This document shows positions 13,954 through 26,159 of a stretch of DNA of 64,000 bases, piece after piece. The notes beneath the pieces were generated by a model. The model ran no database searches. It was not told the DNA's origin and saw only the letters and a program-made list of their open reading frames with translations. Location: positions 62,001 to 126,000 of the forward strand of contig JAECUM010004998.1 in NCBI GenBank assembly GCA_016617855.1, read 5' to 3'. A program made the translations under genes and the position numbers. This DNA comes from Megalonaias nervosa (taxonomy: Eukaryota > Mollusca > Bivalvia > Unionida > Unionidae). Within the stretch, counting starts at the first letter, position 1. Each line of letters starts with the position of its first letter.

Positions 13954-15612
13954 ATATGAGTAATTCTCCAGGAGGCTCAATAAAGTCAGAAAAGGAAAAA
14001 GAGAAAGCACCTAATAGCAAAAAGTTACTGAATCTTTCTTTGGAGAACCGCCAGCAACTTACTTCACCTAGACTGTGTTTAAAATTCCAGCGTGACCTAG
14101 GCGGTCAAGGAACACAAAAAGCAAAAGATTCATCGGAGCCACAATATACTAAATACAGTGTGGTTTCCATGGATGTTGGAGAGGACAAGATTCTGTCACC
14201 AGCGGATAGTTTAGTTTCTAGCATAGATAGTGATTTATATGATCCTCTTCTGGACACCGGCTATTCTAGCAACAAGTTTAAAATTTCTATTGGAGAGGAT
14301 TCTAGTGCAACAGTGAAAACAAATTCAAGTGGATTGACAGAGAAGGAATATAATTCAGTTAGCTTGTTTGTGAACAAAGAGGCAGGAAATTTCTTGAACT
14401 CTTCAGGTAAGAATAGTGATAGTGTATTTGATAAGCTGTCTTTGAAAAAGACGTTGGAAATGCAATCTTGGTCCCCACACCATGGTGATTCAGAGGAATT
14501 AGATATGTCAAAAGAACATGTAAAACACCGATATGGAAGCTCACTGGTTGAATCACTTTCCCACATTCCACAGTTAGAGGTCAATCATCACACTTCTAGA
14601 TTAAAAGAGGCAGCATCTGTGTCTGTGGAGTCCAGTAGCCAACACTGCTTGCAAGTGCCATTGACTTCTTCAGGATCAAATTCTAGTGGAGTCTTATATA
14701 AATCAGACAAATCAGGTGTCAGTGTGTCAAATATTACCTCCTCATCTGTGACTTCAAATAAAAATAATTCTAGTGTTTCAACTTGTGAGGTCTTATCTTC
14801 CTCAGCTTCCTCCTCCTGTATGACCTCTCTTCCAGTTTCCTCCTCTGTAAGTACAATAACCACTTCCTCTTTTGCCCTTTCTTCCTCAACAGCCCCCTCA
14901 TTCTCAGTTGGAAGCTTGAGGTGGGAGCTCAGATCTGCAGCAGCATCACCAAAGAGTGAGGAATGTAGTGTGTATTCAGGGAAAGTGGACAATGTAAGGA
15001 CTGCTTCTTCCTCCCCAGGGAGGTCCACCCATTGTGATAAGTTTGAGGCAAGTACTTCTGGCAAAAGTAGCCGCCCTTCCTCTCCTAAAGTGCCACCTCT
15101 CAAAATAATAATTCCTACAAATTCTGACTCAATTGGAACAAAAGTATTAGCAAAACAGTCCTTACCATATGTGTTGAAAACCACAAGGGAACAAGAGGGA
15201 TTATCTAAGGTAGAATTTACAACAGATTCAGAATTGCACTTTCTACGGATTCCTCACACCTTTAGTCCCTACACTGTTCCAATGGCAATTGATAGACCTG
15301 CCCACTATGAACAGGAACAGGAAAAGGAGTATGAGGAGCTGGGGACTGTTAACATTACAACAGCAACATCACGGGTAGATTCTGGGGACCATATATTGTT
15401 TATTGATGGAGAAGGGACAGAGAAGGATGCAAGTAGTGTTAAATCAAAAGATAGTGATAAAGATAAGGAAAAACAGGAATCTAAAAAGGAGGAGCCCACT
15501 CAGAGAGTATTAAGGAGTTCTGTTCGATCTCACCTTCATCAACAGCACCAGCAGCAACAACAGAAACAACCTCCATTACAAAAGCAGGACAACAAAGAGA
15601 AAACTGGAATTG
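13954..15612 (+). CDS. ANKRD11/12: ANKRD11/12-like, window exon 5: large Ser-rich disordered region
   Basis: Acceptor TTATAG (13948-13953) and donor AATTG/GTATGT (15612/15613), phase 1 to 1, so the 1659 bases hold 553 codons (residues 248-800). The text is low-complexity: a Lys/Glu start (EKEKEKAP), many Ser, a dense Ser/Thr stretch around 14700-14910, then EYEELGTVN, the charged run KSKDSDKDKEKQESKKEEP, TQRVLRSSVRS and a Gln-rich tract near 15538-15590. TQRVLRSS sits where vertebrates have IPQRMTRN, just before the conserved C-terminus. In vertebrates this part is one giant Lys/Glu-rich exon; here it is far shorter and more Ser-rich. The frame continues to a stop at 15684-15686, so intron retention would give a short isoform without the C-terminal domain. 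ORFs antisense to this exon are shadows. Confidence 0.93.
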
Positions 15613-17648
15613 GTATGTATTTATTTACATTGCTGTTTCACGTCTTGAGTTTATATATGCTTTTATGTCCCCACTGCTTGATTTAGTCCTTTATGTCCTG
15701 AGAAGGTTGTTATCAAGATAGCAAAAACTATCCAATTAATGTAGACAATTGATATTTGGCTAGAATATTTGTATCTGTATGTAGATGACCTATTTGGCTT
15801 TTCAGGCCATTACAGTAATGTTTTAAATTTAAAAAAAAATGTTTTGGAACTTTTTGGGTTTTGACGTTTTTTCAAAAATATTGTTTGCACATTTAAGCAA
15901 AAACCACTTTAGGTAGTTTGGTTGGCATATTTGTATTCATATGCCAATGAATGACTAGATTTTCATGCCATCAAAACAAATTTTATATGCCTGTTATGGT
16001 GGTGTTAGTGTAATGTAAAATAGAAACATCACTTGGCAGTTGTATCTGACAAACTTCGGAACATAACATCTATAAACAACTTGTAAAGATATTCATTAAT
16101 TTCTTTATTTGTACATTCAAACATCAATTTTTGTGTGACTTAGGCAAGCTTGTAGTATAGTTTGGTAGCAGACATGGTATCCAGTTGTCACCAAACATGA
16201 TTGTAATAGTTAAAATTGCTGCAAAAAATGTTTATTGCTATATTTAGTCACAAGTTTTTTCACAGAGAGCAGTGATGCATGAGAACTCCCACAAAATAAT
16301 TTAAAATCACATATTTGAAAATATACTTAGTACAGTATACAATTTTTATTTAACCATTCACCCTTAAAGTGTTTGTCATGGCATAAGTCATGCCATTACA
16401 GATATTGTAGTGCTTGTCATGACATCTGTTTATCAGGTAGACAGCTGTTTACACATAGTGTTCTTCAGCTTGACATGAAAATACTGGCTAATGATAGTGA
16501 TGATGACAATAATTTTTGAAGTTACGAAGTACATGTATATCAGATTATTGGAGCTGCGAAAGTGTTAATGGAGATACAAGTGAGTGATTTTGAGCCCAAA
16601 AATGGTGTCAAATACTAGTCCAATGTACATGCTGGTTGGACAAAAATAAATGGTATGTCAGTCAATTCCCCTTTCAGCAGTATTTCAAAATTAATTGTAG
16701 CAAAGGCAGAATACCAAGCCTAATTAAAATACAGACAATTTAAGAATAGAATGCAATTTTCTTTTTTCAAACAATTGAGCCCAATGGGATTATGTGCAAC
16801 AAAACTATAAATCCTTATCAGGGTTAAGATAAACTTAATCAACAAGAATGAAAAAAAAAAATGAAATCAAGAAGTAAAGATATTATTTGATCAGAGTATC
16901 TCTGGCTGAATGAGCGGGTATAGCATTAATGGACTTGAAATCCTAATACAGCATTTTGGGGAGCAGATAAGAAATCTGGCAGTCTGTAAAGCACCGATTC
17001 AAAAAAGTGAAACTTTGGCTGAGCTTGCATTATTGAAAAATATCTTGTATTGGAGCAGAAGTATCCAAAAGATAATACCTGTGATCTTGGGAAAATTGCA
17101 CATAACACCTGTAAAGAAGTTACCCAACTTCTTCATGCTAACCTAAGCAAGCTGTTGTATATGCCCCTTCAGATGGAAGCACAGAACAATATTCATGTAC
17201 AGATGAGGAACAGAGTTTTCTCAGAAACAATCAACAGATTAATGTTAATGTAACTAGAGGTGACATCTTTTAAAGATTCTGATTGCAGTGGAGCTCAAAC
17301 AGAGTGGAGCAGGAAGAAAGAGAGATGAATATTGAAGTGTTAGGTAAATATTGAACTATAGCTGTTTCCTCCTGCCCCTCCATTTTTTTCTACTCCAGCC
17401 TATTTTGGTGACAAGGGGGAGCTCCTTCCTGACAGCATCTCTGCTCAAATCATAGAAGGAGAACAGATTTGGAATGTCTCTTTATGATGAGCTATTTAAT
17501 TAGTGACTGAATGCATCAACGGGATAAATTGAATTAGTGCAGAACCGATGAGGATGCAGATTTTAAACTGCACGAGTTTGTCACCTTGTGTAAATTTTTA
17601 TAGAATTGGAGTGCGTCTTTTCAATAGTTTTCCTTCTTCACTAACAAG

Positions 17649-18460
17649 AATGCATTCAACTCATTACCCACACCAAGTTATTTAATGTTGAAAAGATTAG
17701 ATGAAACTAACCATGTCACCTGGGCTTCCAAAGTTAAAGACATGTTATTTCACTTCGGTTTTGGGTATGTATGGCTAAATCAAAATGTTGGAGATGAAAA
17801 AACAATTTTTTTCACTATTTTTGCAAAGAATTAAAGATTTGACATTCCAAAACTGGCAAAGTGATATTAACATTTTCATATAAATGTGTGTATTATAGCA
17901 TATATAAAACCAAATTAGAATCAGAAAAATACCTCTCATGTGGGTTATCATATTTTCTTGGGAAGTTGCTTGCTAAATTTAGGTGCTCAGTGCATACACT
18001 GGAAATAGAGACAGTTATGCATAGCAGGATTGCGAGAAATAACAGGTATTATGAATTATTCTGGAAAAATAATTTTATTTGGTAGACAATGAATTTGTTT
18101 TGTTTGTATTTGTCCAGCTTATGACCATTAAGAAATACTCAAAATGAAGTTTATTATCTCTATCCATCTTTAGAAAAATGTGTATCCCTCATGAGTCATA
18201 TTAATATATTAATTATAAGAATTCTTTTTCACTATATCAGTTCAGCTTTTTGTCTCAGACAATTTTTGAAAACTCAGATGAATGGGGAATAATGTACTTT
18301 GAGGTAGTAACATCTTTATAATATTATGCACCAGTTATATGCCATTTTGTAGGTATACTCATGATGAATGCCATATTTAACTTTTCTACACCATGGTGCA
18401 CATTATTATTTATTTATATTTTATTGTGTAATATGGGTAGGTGGCCTAAGTTACTGAATA

Positions 18461-18509
<49 letters not shown>
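17649..18509 (+). mobile_element. 5'-truncated LINE inserted into repeat R, with (ATT)n tail and TSD
   Basis: This block is absent from copy B of repeat R. It is flanked by AACAAG on both sides (17643-17648 and 18510-18515) and ends in an (ATT)n tail, the hallmarks of target-primed reverse transcription. The plus-strand frame at 17861-18085 reads LAKFRCSVHTLEIETVMHSR...RNNRY. This resembles the C-terminal end of a LINE ORF2 with pattern 'RFR.S.H.L.IE.GRH..I.R..R'. The element is about 860 bp, so most of it is missing. Confidence 0.75.
18464..18508. repeat. (ATT)n microsatellite
   Basis: About 15 perfect ATT/TTA triplets forming the 3' tail of the LINE insertion at 17649-18509. Confidence 0.97.
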
Positions 18510-21500
18510 AACAAGTGCCTGTGGACGCGGCATTTGGTTGCATCTGCTGGATGTACAATGTGATAGATTTTGTTGGTAAAGTGTATTCATCCAAACTCCC
18601 ATCCATGGATTTGTTCTAGATGAGATTTCTTTGCATGAGGAAATTGCATTATTTCTTCTGTTCAGAAGATAACATTGTATTGTCTTCCAAGTTTAAGTGC
18701 AATGTAAAAAAAAGGATGTGGTGGCCAAAGTGAGTCCTGTACCTGATCAAATGGGGCATCCCAAAAAGGCCTAAAACATTGAATAAAAATCTCTGACAAC
18801 TAAAAGGTAGTCTGTTTAAAAGTATTTTTGTTATCTTATCTTCGATGAGAAGGGCATATAAATAGATGCCAAGTCTATGTCTGTATGTAATATGTATACT
18901 GGAAATGTACCTAGTATGTTAACACATATAAAAGATCGCCACTTCTCACAGACCTTCTAAAGATGGAAAGACCATGAAGTTTATATGTGTATCGATAATG
19001 TATCGTATCTTAGGCTTTGTATTGTGAATTGCATTGATACACAGCACATGTGTATCATTTCACCTGTAACTTATTATAGTAATTATCTTGATAAAATAAA
19101 CAATTTGATGCATGAGATGTAAACGCTGAATTTGTAAAATGTCACTGTCCACAAATTGTTGTAAACTTTAGGAAATTCTTTTCATCGTTGTAATAATGCA
19201 GCTGTTAATTGAGAAAATCCATGCATCCATGCCAATCAACAGTTTTTGTATATAAAAACTACAAAAGTAAAGAAAATCTGTTTTTTAGGTAGATATATGG
19301 AAATATTTAACTCATAAAGTGTAAATATTTTGCATTGTCACATGTGGCAATACAATATTTCCACTTTTCCTTGAGAAATATTTCCATATACCCGTATCTA
19401 CTCAAGAAATAAAATATCTTCTCATTATTAAATGGTAAACTTAGCACATCATGACTATATATTTTATATATAGTCACCTTACCCTCAGCAGGTTAACTGT
19501 GTATTGTATCAGGAATGAGTATATGAATGAATGAATAGAACACAAACTTTTCAAGCCAGAATAGTGTGAAGTTGGTTAAGATAAGGAGAAATGGGCATAC
19601 AAAGTTTAAGTCAGTTCCTGAAATTGCTATTTTTCCATATCTTATTATTGATGAAATATATTAAAAGTTAATAAAAGTAGTATAAATAATATTTTGCTTC
19701 ACACTTGTTTTATAACACAAAATGGCAGTCTCAAATATATTTTACAGTAAAAAAAAATTGCAAGTTTCCATACCAGAATGTCTCTTTTTGCATATCTGTA
19801 TGATTTATATTGGATAAACTGATTAATTTTAGTAGTAATGGACCTGGATATGTCCAGGTAGGGCAATAAAAATTGAACTTTTCTTTCATTTTTCAAGGAT
19901 CATGTAAATTTTCAGCAGGAATTCCATAGAAAACAATGGATGTTCCTTTTTGAAAGGAAAATTGACACAAAGATGATGCTTTTCTTTGCTTTTGATTATT
20001 ATTGCTTTGTATTAAAACAAAAGGGGGTAGAAGAAATGTCATAAAACCAATGCAAGGTGAAGTTAATTGTGGGGGTAATTAAGCCCACGACACACTGATC
20101 ACAAATTCAGCACACTTCCAACTGTGCTCCAGTGGCTTCTAGTTTGCTGATTTGTATCTGCTAAGTACTTAATGCTGCAGAGATTCCAGTTTTTTTTAAA
20201 AATAGAACAGACCTTTAACTTGATACGAAATAAGCAGTGTCATACGATCATAGGGCACCTTTATTCCAGTAACACCTGTAACAAACAAAATTATTACAAT
20301 GCAGCCTAAATTTCTTTTATGCTAGATGTATAACAGATAAATCTGTTATACTTGTTATAAAAAACCTGTTTTTCATGCCAAGCAACTTCTACTAATGCTG
20401 CTGTTTGGGAAGGCAACTTCTCTGCAAAACAAGAACAAATTTATATAACGATAAACAATTTTGGTTTACACTGTACACAGACTCTTATAATAGGAAATTT
20501 TTAATTTGCTATAAAGGGACATGCGAAAATAATTGCAACAAAATGAACAGTGATGAGGAATAGAAAGCTAAAAAATATAAGAATTAGATATTTTTGAAAT
20601 ATATTTGTTATGTGGTAAAGGTGTCCAGTTCTTGAAATGGGGGGGGGGGTGCCCACAATATTTTTATTTAAATCATCCCTACAGTCTGATGCCTCAGTCC
20701 ACTTTCAGCAATCGAAATAGTGCCCTTCATATCTTTGGACTTGGTGCATTTTTACACGTACCTTGTGGGCGGTCGTCACTTCATTATTTGTCTTTTTTCA
20801 GTTCTATCAATCATATTCTGTTTTGTATTGGTTATTTCCTCCCCAGTACATGCTTTATTTTTGGTGTATCTCTGTCTCTTTTCATTGATTTTGACAGCTT
20901 TGAATACATGAAGTAAAACAATTGATAGATATATTGATGCATCAGTACTTTTGCCATACAGGTACACATATCAATACAAGAGTTGGAGAATTGATATCTT
21001 TATATTCAGCAGCCATGAATAACTATTGGTCTTTTACCCTTTTTATTCTTTAAATTAAGAATTCATTTAAGACAAATGTCACAGGCACAGCCACTAATTT
21101 TTATCAATAAGAAAAGAAAAAAAACCTATTGGCCAAGTCATCTTCTACAGATTAACACAAGGTGACGTGGTTCATGATGTCTCTGCTCTCACTGATTCCA
21201 TGCTAATTATTTTGTCCCAACAGCATGTTCGGCATAAAGGAGACATTGCAGATGTGTTCCCCATGTATAATGAAGTACTTTGCTCATCATTTAATAGTCA
21301 CTTTTATGCGAAGTTACTCTGTTAATTTGTATCTTTTCTACATGGGTCTAATTTGATGGCTACACTTCTTGTGTGTCATGCAGTGAAATATGTTATTTTG
21401 AATTCTGATTGGTAGTTATTGTTTTGCTTATTCCCAATGTGAAACACTGGAAATATTGGCCAAGCAACAGAGAAACTTTACTAAAAATGGTTGTTATATA

Positions 21501-21524
21501 ATATGTAAAATATTTAAATCATAC

Positions 21525-22400
21525 ATGGGGAGCAGATTTGGATTGTCTCTTTTTAATGTTGAGATATTTAATTAGTGACTGAATGTGCTGACAGGATAAA
21601 TTGGTAGAGAATCAGCAAGGGGGCCAGTTTCAAGCGTTACGAGTTTGTCCTCTTGTGTAAATTTTTTATATTTTTTTTATAGATGGGGAGTAGGTGTTGT
21701 CATTAGTTTTCCTTTGTCAGTAACAAAAACAGGTGCCTGTAGCTGCGGCCAATGTTTTGCATCTGCAGTAAGTGCAATGTGAGAGATTTTGTTGGTATTT
21801 ATTCCCATACCACACCCAGACTTGTTATAGATGTGATTCTTGGAAGAGGAAATTACACAATTTCTTCTGTTTGAAGATATCAGGGTAATGTCTTCCAAGT
21901 TTAAGTGAAGACATCAAATTGGTAAAAAGATGTTTTTAAAGCATTCAGGCCAAAAACAAAATGTGTGTTTCCTGTTGCACTGGTTTTATAATTAGAGTAG
22001 GTAGAGAGTTGTTTTTTTTAAAAAAACCATTTTTATGTATACATAATGTACTAAGTGCTTTAAGTAGTGGGCGAAATCGGCTCAGTTTTAGATGCACAAA
22101 TCAATTTTGGGAATTGTTTTTAAAACCTTTTTTAGCTGGGGGTGGGGGGTGCTAGGGTCAGCAGTGATAAACAGGGAAGTTGGCTGATAGATATGACCTA
22201 CAAGGTTTAATTAAAACTCGCTGACAACTAACAGGTAGTTTGTGTGAAAGTATTGTTGTTATCTTGTCATTGATGAGAATTGCATATAAATAGACACTAT
22301 GTGTGTCTGTAATCTGCATACTGGAAATACACCCAGTATATCAACGCACATAAAAGGGCACCACTTACCACAGACCTTCTAAAGATGGAAAGACCACCAA
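21525..22400. repeat. Dispersed repeat R, copy B
   Basis: Uninterrupted at the point where copy A carries the LINE ('cagtaacaaaaacaggtgcc' around 21718-21738), giving the empty-site comparison. It has its own extra segment at about 21915-22205. It is cut off at 22400 by an AAT-repeat and an unclassified element. Confidence 0.75.
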
Positions 22401-23170
22401 GTAATAATAATAATAATAATAATAACAACAACAATAATAATGATGGCAGCGAACACAGAAGGAGTAACACATATCTACGAAGAAAACGCTAGCAATGGAC
22501 ATCCTTTGCTTCGCTTCACACCAGTTGCCGAGTAACTTTCCTCCTTTGCCACACTTGGACTTCTGTACTTGGACGGAATGTGGAACGATTTCCACCTGTC
22601 CAAACACCAGGTGCCCCATTGTGATGCCATAGTCGCTGACCAGTCATTACTGGCATCTCAGACTGCTTTGGTCGACACCTGGTACCGCTGTCATTACAGA
22701 TTGAAATTTTTCTTGAGTGCATGTTGGGTCTACTCCCACTCAAGTAGGCCTCAGAGCATAGGCTGGTGCTGTGGCGGATTGGCATGTGGGTGCATGAGAA
22801 GCATGCTGCATGTGTGGACTGGAGACCCATACGTGGAAGACGAAAGATAGTCTGGAAATACCTGCATACCACAAATTATCCTCTTTTATTGAGGAGTGTG
22901 CTGATGTAGTTAAAAGTTACGCACTTTACTCTCCAGCATCCAAGTCAATTCACCAGCTGGCGTATTCAACCAGGTCGTTTGGATCTTAATTGACCCATGA
23001 CCTGATGGCCAAATTAAATAGCACTCTGTGAGTGCAGAAATACCTGGGGGATGAGGCTCTAATTCCTTCCCCCAGGACCAATTAAGTAGCCTGCCATGCA
23101 GGCACAAACCAGTCGCTCATGCCCGTATGGGCAAAAGCGACTTAAATCTAAGACTACTAATACTACAATA
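22401..23170 (-). mobile_element. Unclassified element with (AAT)n edge
   Basis: An AAT/AAC triplet run (22402-22442) stands at the left edge, as expected for the 3' tail of a minus-strand non-LTR element. The interior (22445-23160) is clearly GC-richer than its surroundings. A minus-strand ORF of 118 codons (22516-22872) has many Cys, His and Arg but no motif I recognise. It truncates repeat R copy B. Confidence 0.4.
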
Positions 23171-23225
23171 ATAATAATGTCTTTTTTTCATGAGGGTAAC
23201 TCAGTTAAATAGCATTAATTTTCTT
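23171..23225 (-). mobile_element. LINE 3' end fragment with ATT tail
   Basis: On the minus strand, '...aactgagttaccctcatgaa' precedes an ATT run. It matches the 3' end of the minus-strand LINE at 59705 ('aactgagttacc', then ATT repeats). Confidence 0.5.
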
Positions 23226-23232
23226 TGAGACC

Positions 23233-23237
<5 letters not shown>

Positions 23238-23292
<55 letters not shown>
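23238..23292. repeat. Compound (CT)n(TA)n microsatellite
   Basis: About 18 CT units followed directly by about 10 TA units. Confidence 0.97.
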
Positions 23293-23849
23293 CTTCCAAG
23301 TTTTCTCTTATTTTCTCTCTCTCTCTCATGAAAATAGCTATTTACAAGTAAACAGTGTCATACATTATGAAAAGTAGCAGGATTTAAATGCATATATTAC
23401 ATTTATGTTTCATCTATCAAGTAGCTGTTTTGAAATGACTTCAGCAAGATCTTCATGTATACATATCAGTTAACGATCACTCTGCTTAGATATACCCTCA
23501 GGCTATTTGGCATGTAGTTAACTTACATCAGTTTTATGCTCTGTCATAAAATATTAGGTACAAAAGTAGAGAGATGTTATTACACTGAGTTTATATATAT
23601 ATAAGGCATTTTATACAAATGTTTATAGTATGCTAATATAAAAAATACAAAACAAACAGGTGATAGATTTGAAGAGTAACACTATGATATATCCTTGGAC
23701 TCAACTTGAGCTGGTATTTTGAAATGCTCATTCATGTACATTTTTGTAAAGAATTTAACTGAATCAACAGATTAAATGTAACCTGGAACTGAGTTTCATA
23801 TTTTAGACCCTGAATACTGCCGACTTCCTTTGAATTATCCAATGCAAGG

Positions 23850-25850
23850 TTTTGGTAATTCCATATTGTTATTAAAATTTGATCTTAGTTTATAGGGAGA
23901 AAACATTTTGTAGAATAATTAGTGGAACATTACCTTTGAAGCCACCTTTAAAGCATTTAAAATTCTGAAGAGCTTTCAGAAAATCTGTTACCTATTCATA
24001 ATCATTTTAATTCTGCTAACAAGTCTGATGATGATGCATCAATAAAGACATAAAGATTCAGCTGAGTTGCTCATTTTTGAAGCTCATGTTTCCACATATT
24101 GTTGAACAGTAGTCAGTCATTGGAAGTATATAAGCATTATAGTAAAGAATTTTGGAGTTCTTTGTCAGGTACACTTTTGTTCTACTAAGCAGTCAAATTT
24201 TAGACATGAGAGACTTAACATCTTCGCTAGCCAAGGTTCCAGTATGATAACCCTATCTACACCTTGGCATATTGAACAGATATTTCTGTGCTTCAGGTCT
24301 GAATTTCATTGGATGCAGCAGCAAGCCACTGCATCCAATCAAAATTAAGTTGTTCAAATTTGAACACTGTTTCCTCAAGACCAAGACAAGGGGAGCTTGT
24401 AACTTGAATGGACTGATCAATAAGCAGTTTCCAATGCCGGTCCATGTTTGTACAAATACCTTTCACTCAAATACACCAGCAATGGCTTCCCTCTGGTACA
24501 TAGTCATACTTTTGATGTTAAACTTACAAAGTATCCTTTTTAAGTCAATTGCCTCCACCATTTTCGGCTGAAGTACAATGCACTGCAGTTACACATGCTA
24601 TTGGTTAGTTGGCAATATATACTAAGGGAGGCAACTCATGAAATCCAATAGATGTCACTAGGACAAAGCACTAAAATATCTGTTGGATCTGCCAAGGTGT
24701 AGATAGGGTTATCATATTGGAACCTTGGCTAGGAAAGATTGGTTCCTACAGACATTGTCTACTTTTTTTTCCCACGTAAGACTTCTGTCAAGATTAGTCC
24801 TAACAGCTTCTCATTCTTTACATTTTCAACTGCCTTATTATTAATGTACAGTGATATTTCTTTCTTTTTTTTTTTTAGCTGCATAAGTATTTTTTTTTAG
24901 CTGTTCCCAGAAACACAGAGTTTGTCTTAGATTCACTTATTGCAATCTTGTTTTGTTTTGACCACTCCTCGTTTGATGTAAGGTCTGAATTTTGTTTTCA
25001 TTCCACGGTAAAATCCTGATTAGCAACATCCTTCACGAAATTTGTTACCTTAAAATATGCAAATTTGGGCAGGCAAAATCATGTCAAAAGAGACTGTCAA
25101 AAATAAATGATATCATAGGATCACTTAAGATGTTTTCTTTATTTATAGACATCATACGTCATAAGTCCTGAGAAGAGTAAAGGGATACCACAGGCAGTTG
25201 AATTGAAGTGGTATTCCAAAATGCTTTCCATATGCATGTAACTAGTTTATAGTTTGCAAATACATTTTTCCCTTGTGACGTGTCTTGATATTGTGAATAA
25301 TCACTTGCATATAGACATTGGTCCTTGATGAAGAAACTGTTGCTTCATCTGCAGTCAGTATTTATATGTTGAGTACAGAGTGGGAGATTATTCATACGGC
25401 GAAACAAAAAAATTGCGTAGTTATAGTCAGCCAACTGCTCGTTTCTCATTGCCGACCCAAGACACACCCCCCAATAAAAAAAATCAGATTAAATATATAT
25501 GATATTTTAAAGACAAAATGACTTGCCTATCTTAATTTTGAAACGATTTCAATAGGAAACACACAAATATTTTTTCTGGGACTAAACAAAAGAAAGATGA
25601 GACCCAGGTCTGAGCCTTGTGGAACTCTGCCTTATATACTAGGAGATATAGCGGACATTTCCCATAGAGATCTGTTGCATCCTTTCACATAAATATGAAT
25701 TAATCAATTTTTTTGTATGGTCATGAAATCTATAACAATGCAGCTTGCTTGTGAGATGTCATGAGAAACTAGATCAAGGGCTTTGTTAAAATCTAAAAAT
25801 GGTATGCCAGTTAGATTGCCATTTTTCATTTCTTTCACCCATTGGTCAGT
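23850..25850 (-). mobile_element. Minus-strand LINE with degenerate reverse transcriptase (CR1/Jockey-like)
   Basis: Reading the minus strand from right to left gives successive RT landmarks in the proper order. TGIPFLDFNKALDLVSHDI (25757-25820) corresponds to the 'FLDF.KAFD.V.H' motif, GRVPQGSDLGLIFLLF (near 25570-25630) to 'GVPQGSVLGPLLF', EEWSKQNKIAISESKTNSVF (near 24900-24970) to the region after the YADD box, ENVKNEKLLGLIL (near 24800-24830) to 'VKLLGV.ID', and KILYYNAYILPMTDYCSTIC (24110-24180) to the thumb. The YADD box itself was not found. Frames shift and stops occur, so it is dead. A TIR element splits it at 24227-24732. The limits are approximate. Confidence 0.8.
24227..24732. mobile_element. 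506 bp TIR element nested in the LINE
   Basis: Inverted arms of about 43 bp begin CTAGCCAAGGTTCC and run through 'taaccctatctacaccttgg' on the left (24227-24269) and its complement on the right (24690-24732), with one clear mismatch. The LINE reading frame is contiguous on either side when this block is removed. The 98-codon ORF at 24272-24571 shows no transposase motif. No clear target duplication is visible, so the superfamily is open. Confidence 0.8.
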
Positions 25851-25852
25851 TT

Positions 25853-25930
25853 AGTTGATATGTGTATCGATAATGTATCGTATTGTAGACTGTGTATTGT
25901 GAATCTTATCAATATGCAGCACACTTATTG
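25853..25930. repeat. Fragment of repeat R
   Basis: 'atgtgtatcgataatgtatc' and 'tgtgtattgtgaat' match 18983-19060 in copy A. It abuts the 5' side of the minus-strand LINE. Confidence 0.65.
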
Positions 25931-26159
25931 TTCTGGATGTTTTATTTCTTATATACCTTCAGCCATTAGCAATGCCTCAAGATGTGGTAAAAATGGGCAT
26001 AGAGGCAGTATCACACCCCACCTGTTTAATGTGCATGGCATGTGTATGCACAGATGACTGCTCCATTTGTTGCTTGTGGTCAGTGATGTTTAGGACTTGA
26101 TTTAAAGGCACCAGACTTTTAGTGCCATAAGAAGGGTTTTGCTTCTTTTTCATCTCAAG

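Larger units (their letters stand above)
17460..19245. repeat. Dispersed repeat R, copy A (interrupted)
   Basis: It aligns with 21525-22400 in ordered blocks: 'atttaattagtgactgaatg', 'gagtttgtc.ccttgtgtaa', 'tgcctgt...gcggc', 'gtcttccaagtttaagtg', 'ctgacaacta', 'ctggaaat', 'cagaccttctaaagatggaa'. Further right, 18985-19060 matches 25853-25930 and 19095-19230 matches 38995-39160. No coding capacity or termini are evident, so the class is unknown. A LINE fragment lies inside (17649-18509). Confidence 0.75.

Noticed and set aside
14588..15184. 198-codon minus-strand ORF
   Set aside because: It lies antisense to the Ser-rich coding exon; low-complexity Ser codons leave the opposite strand open as Glu/Val/Leu-rich text. 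No splice or homology support.
22365..22619. 84-codon ORF with a poly-Tyr run
   Set aside because: The Tyr run is the AAT triplet repeat read on the minus strand.
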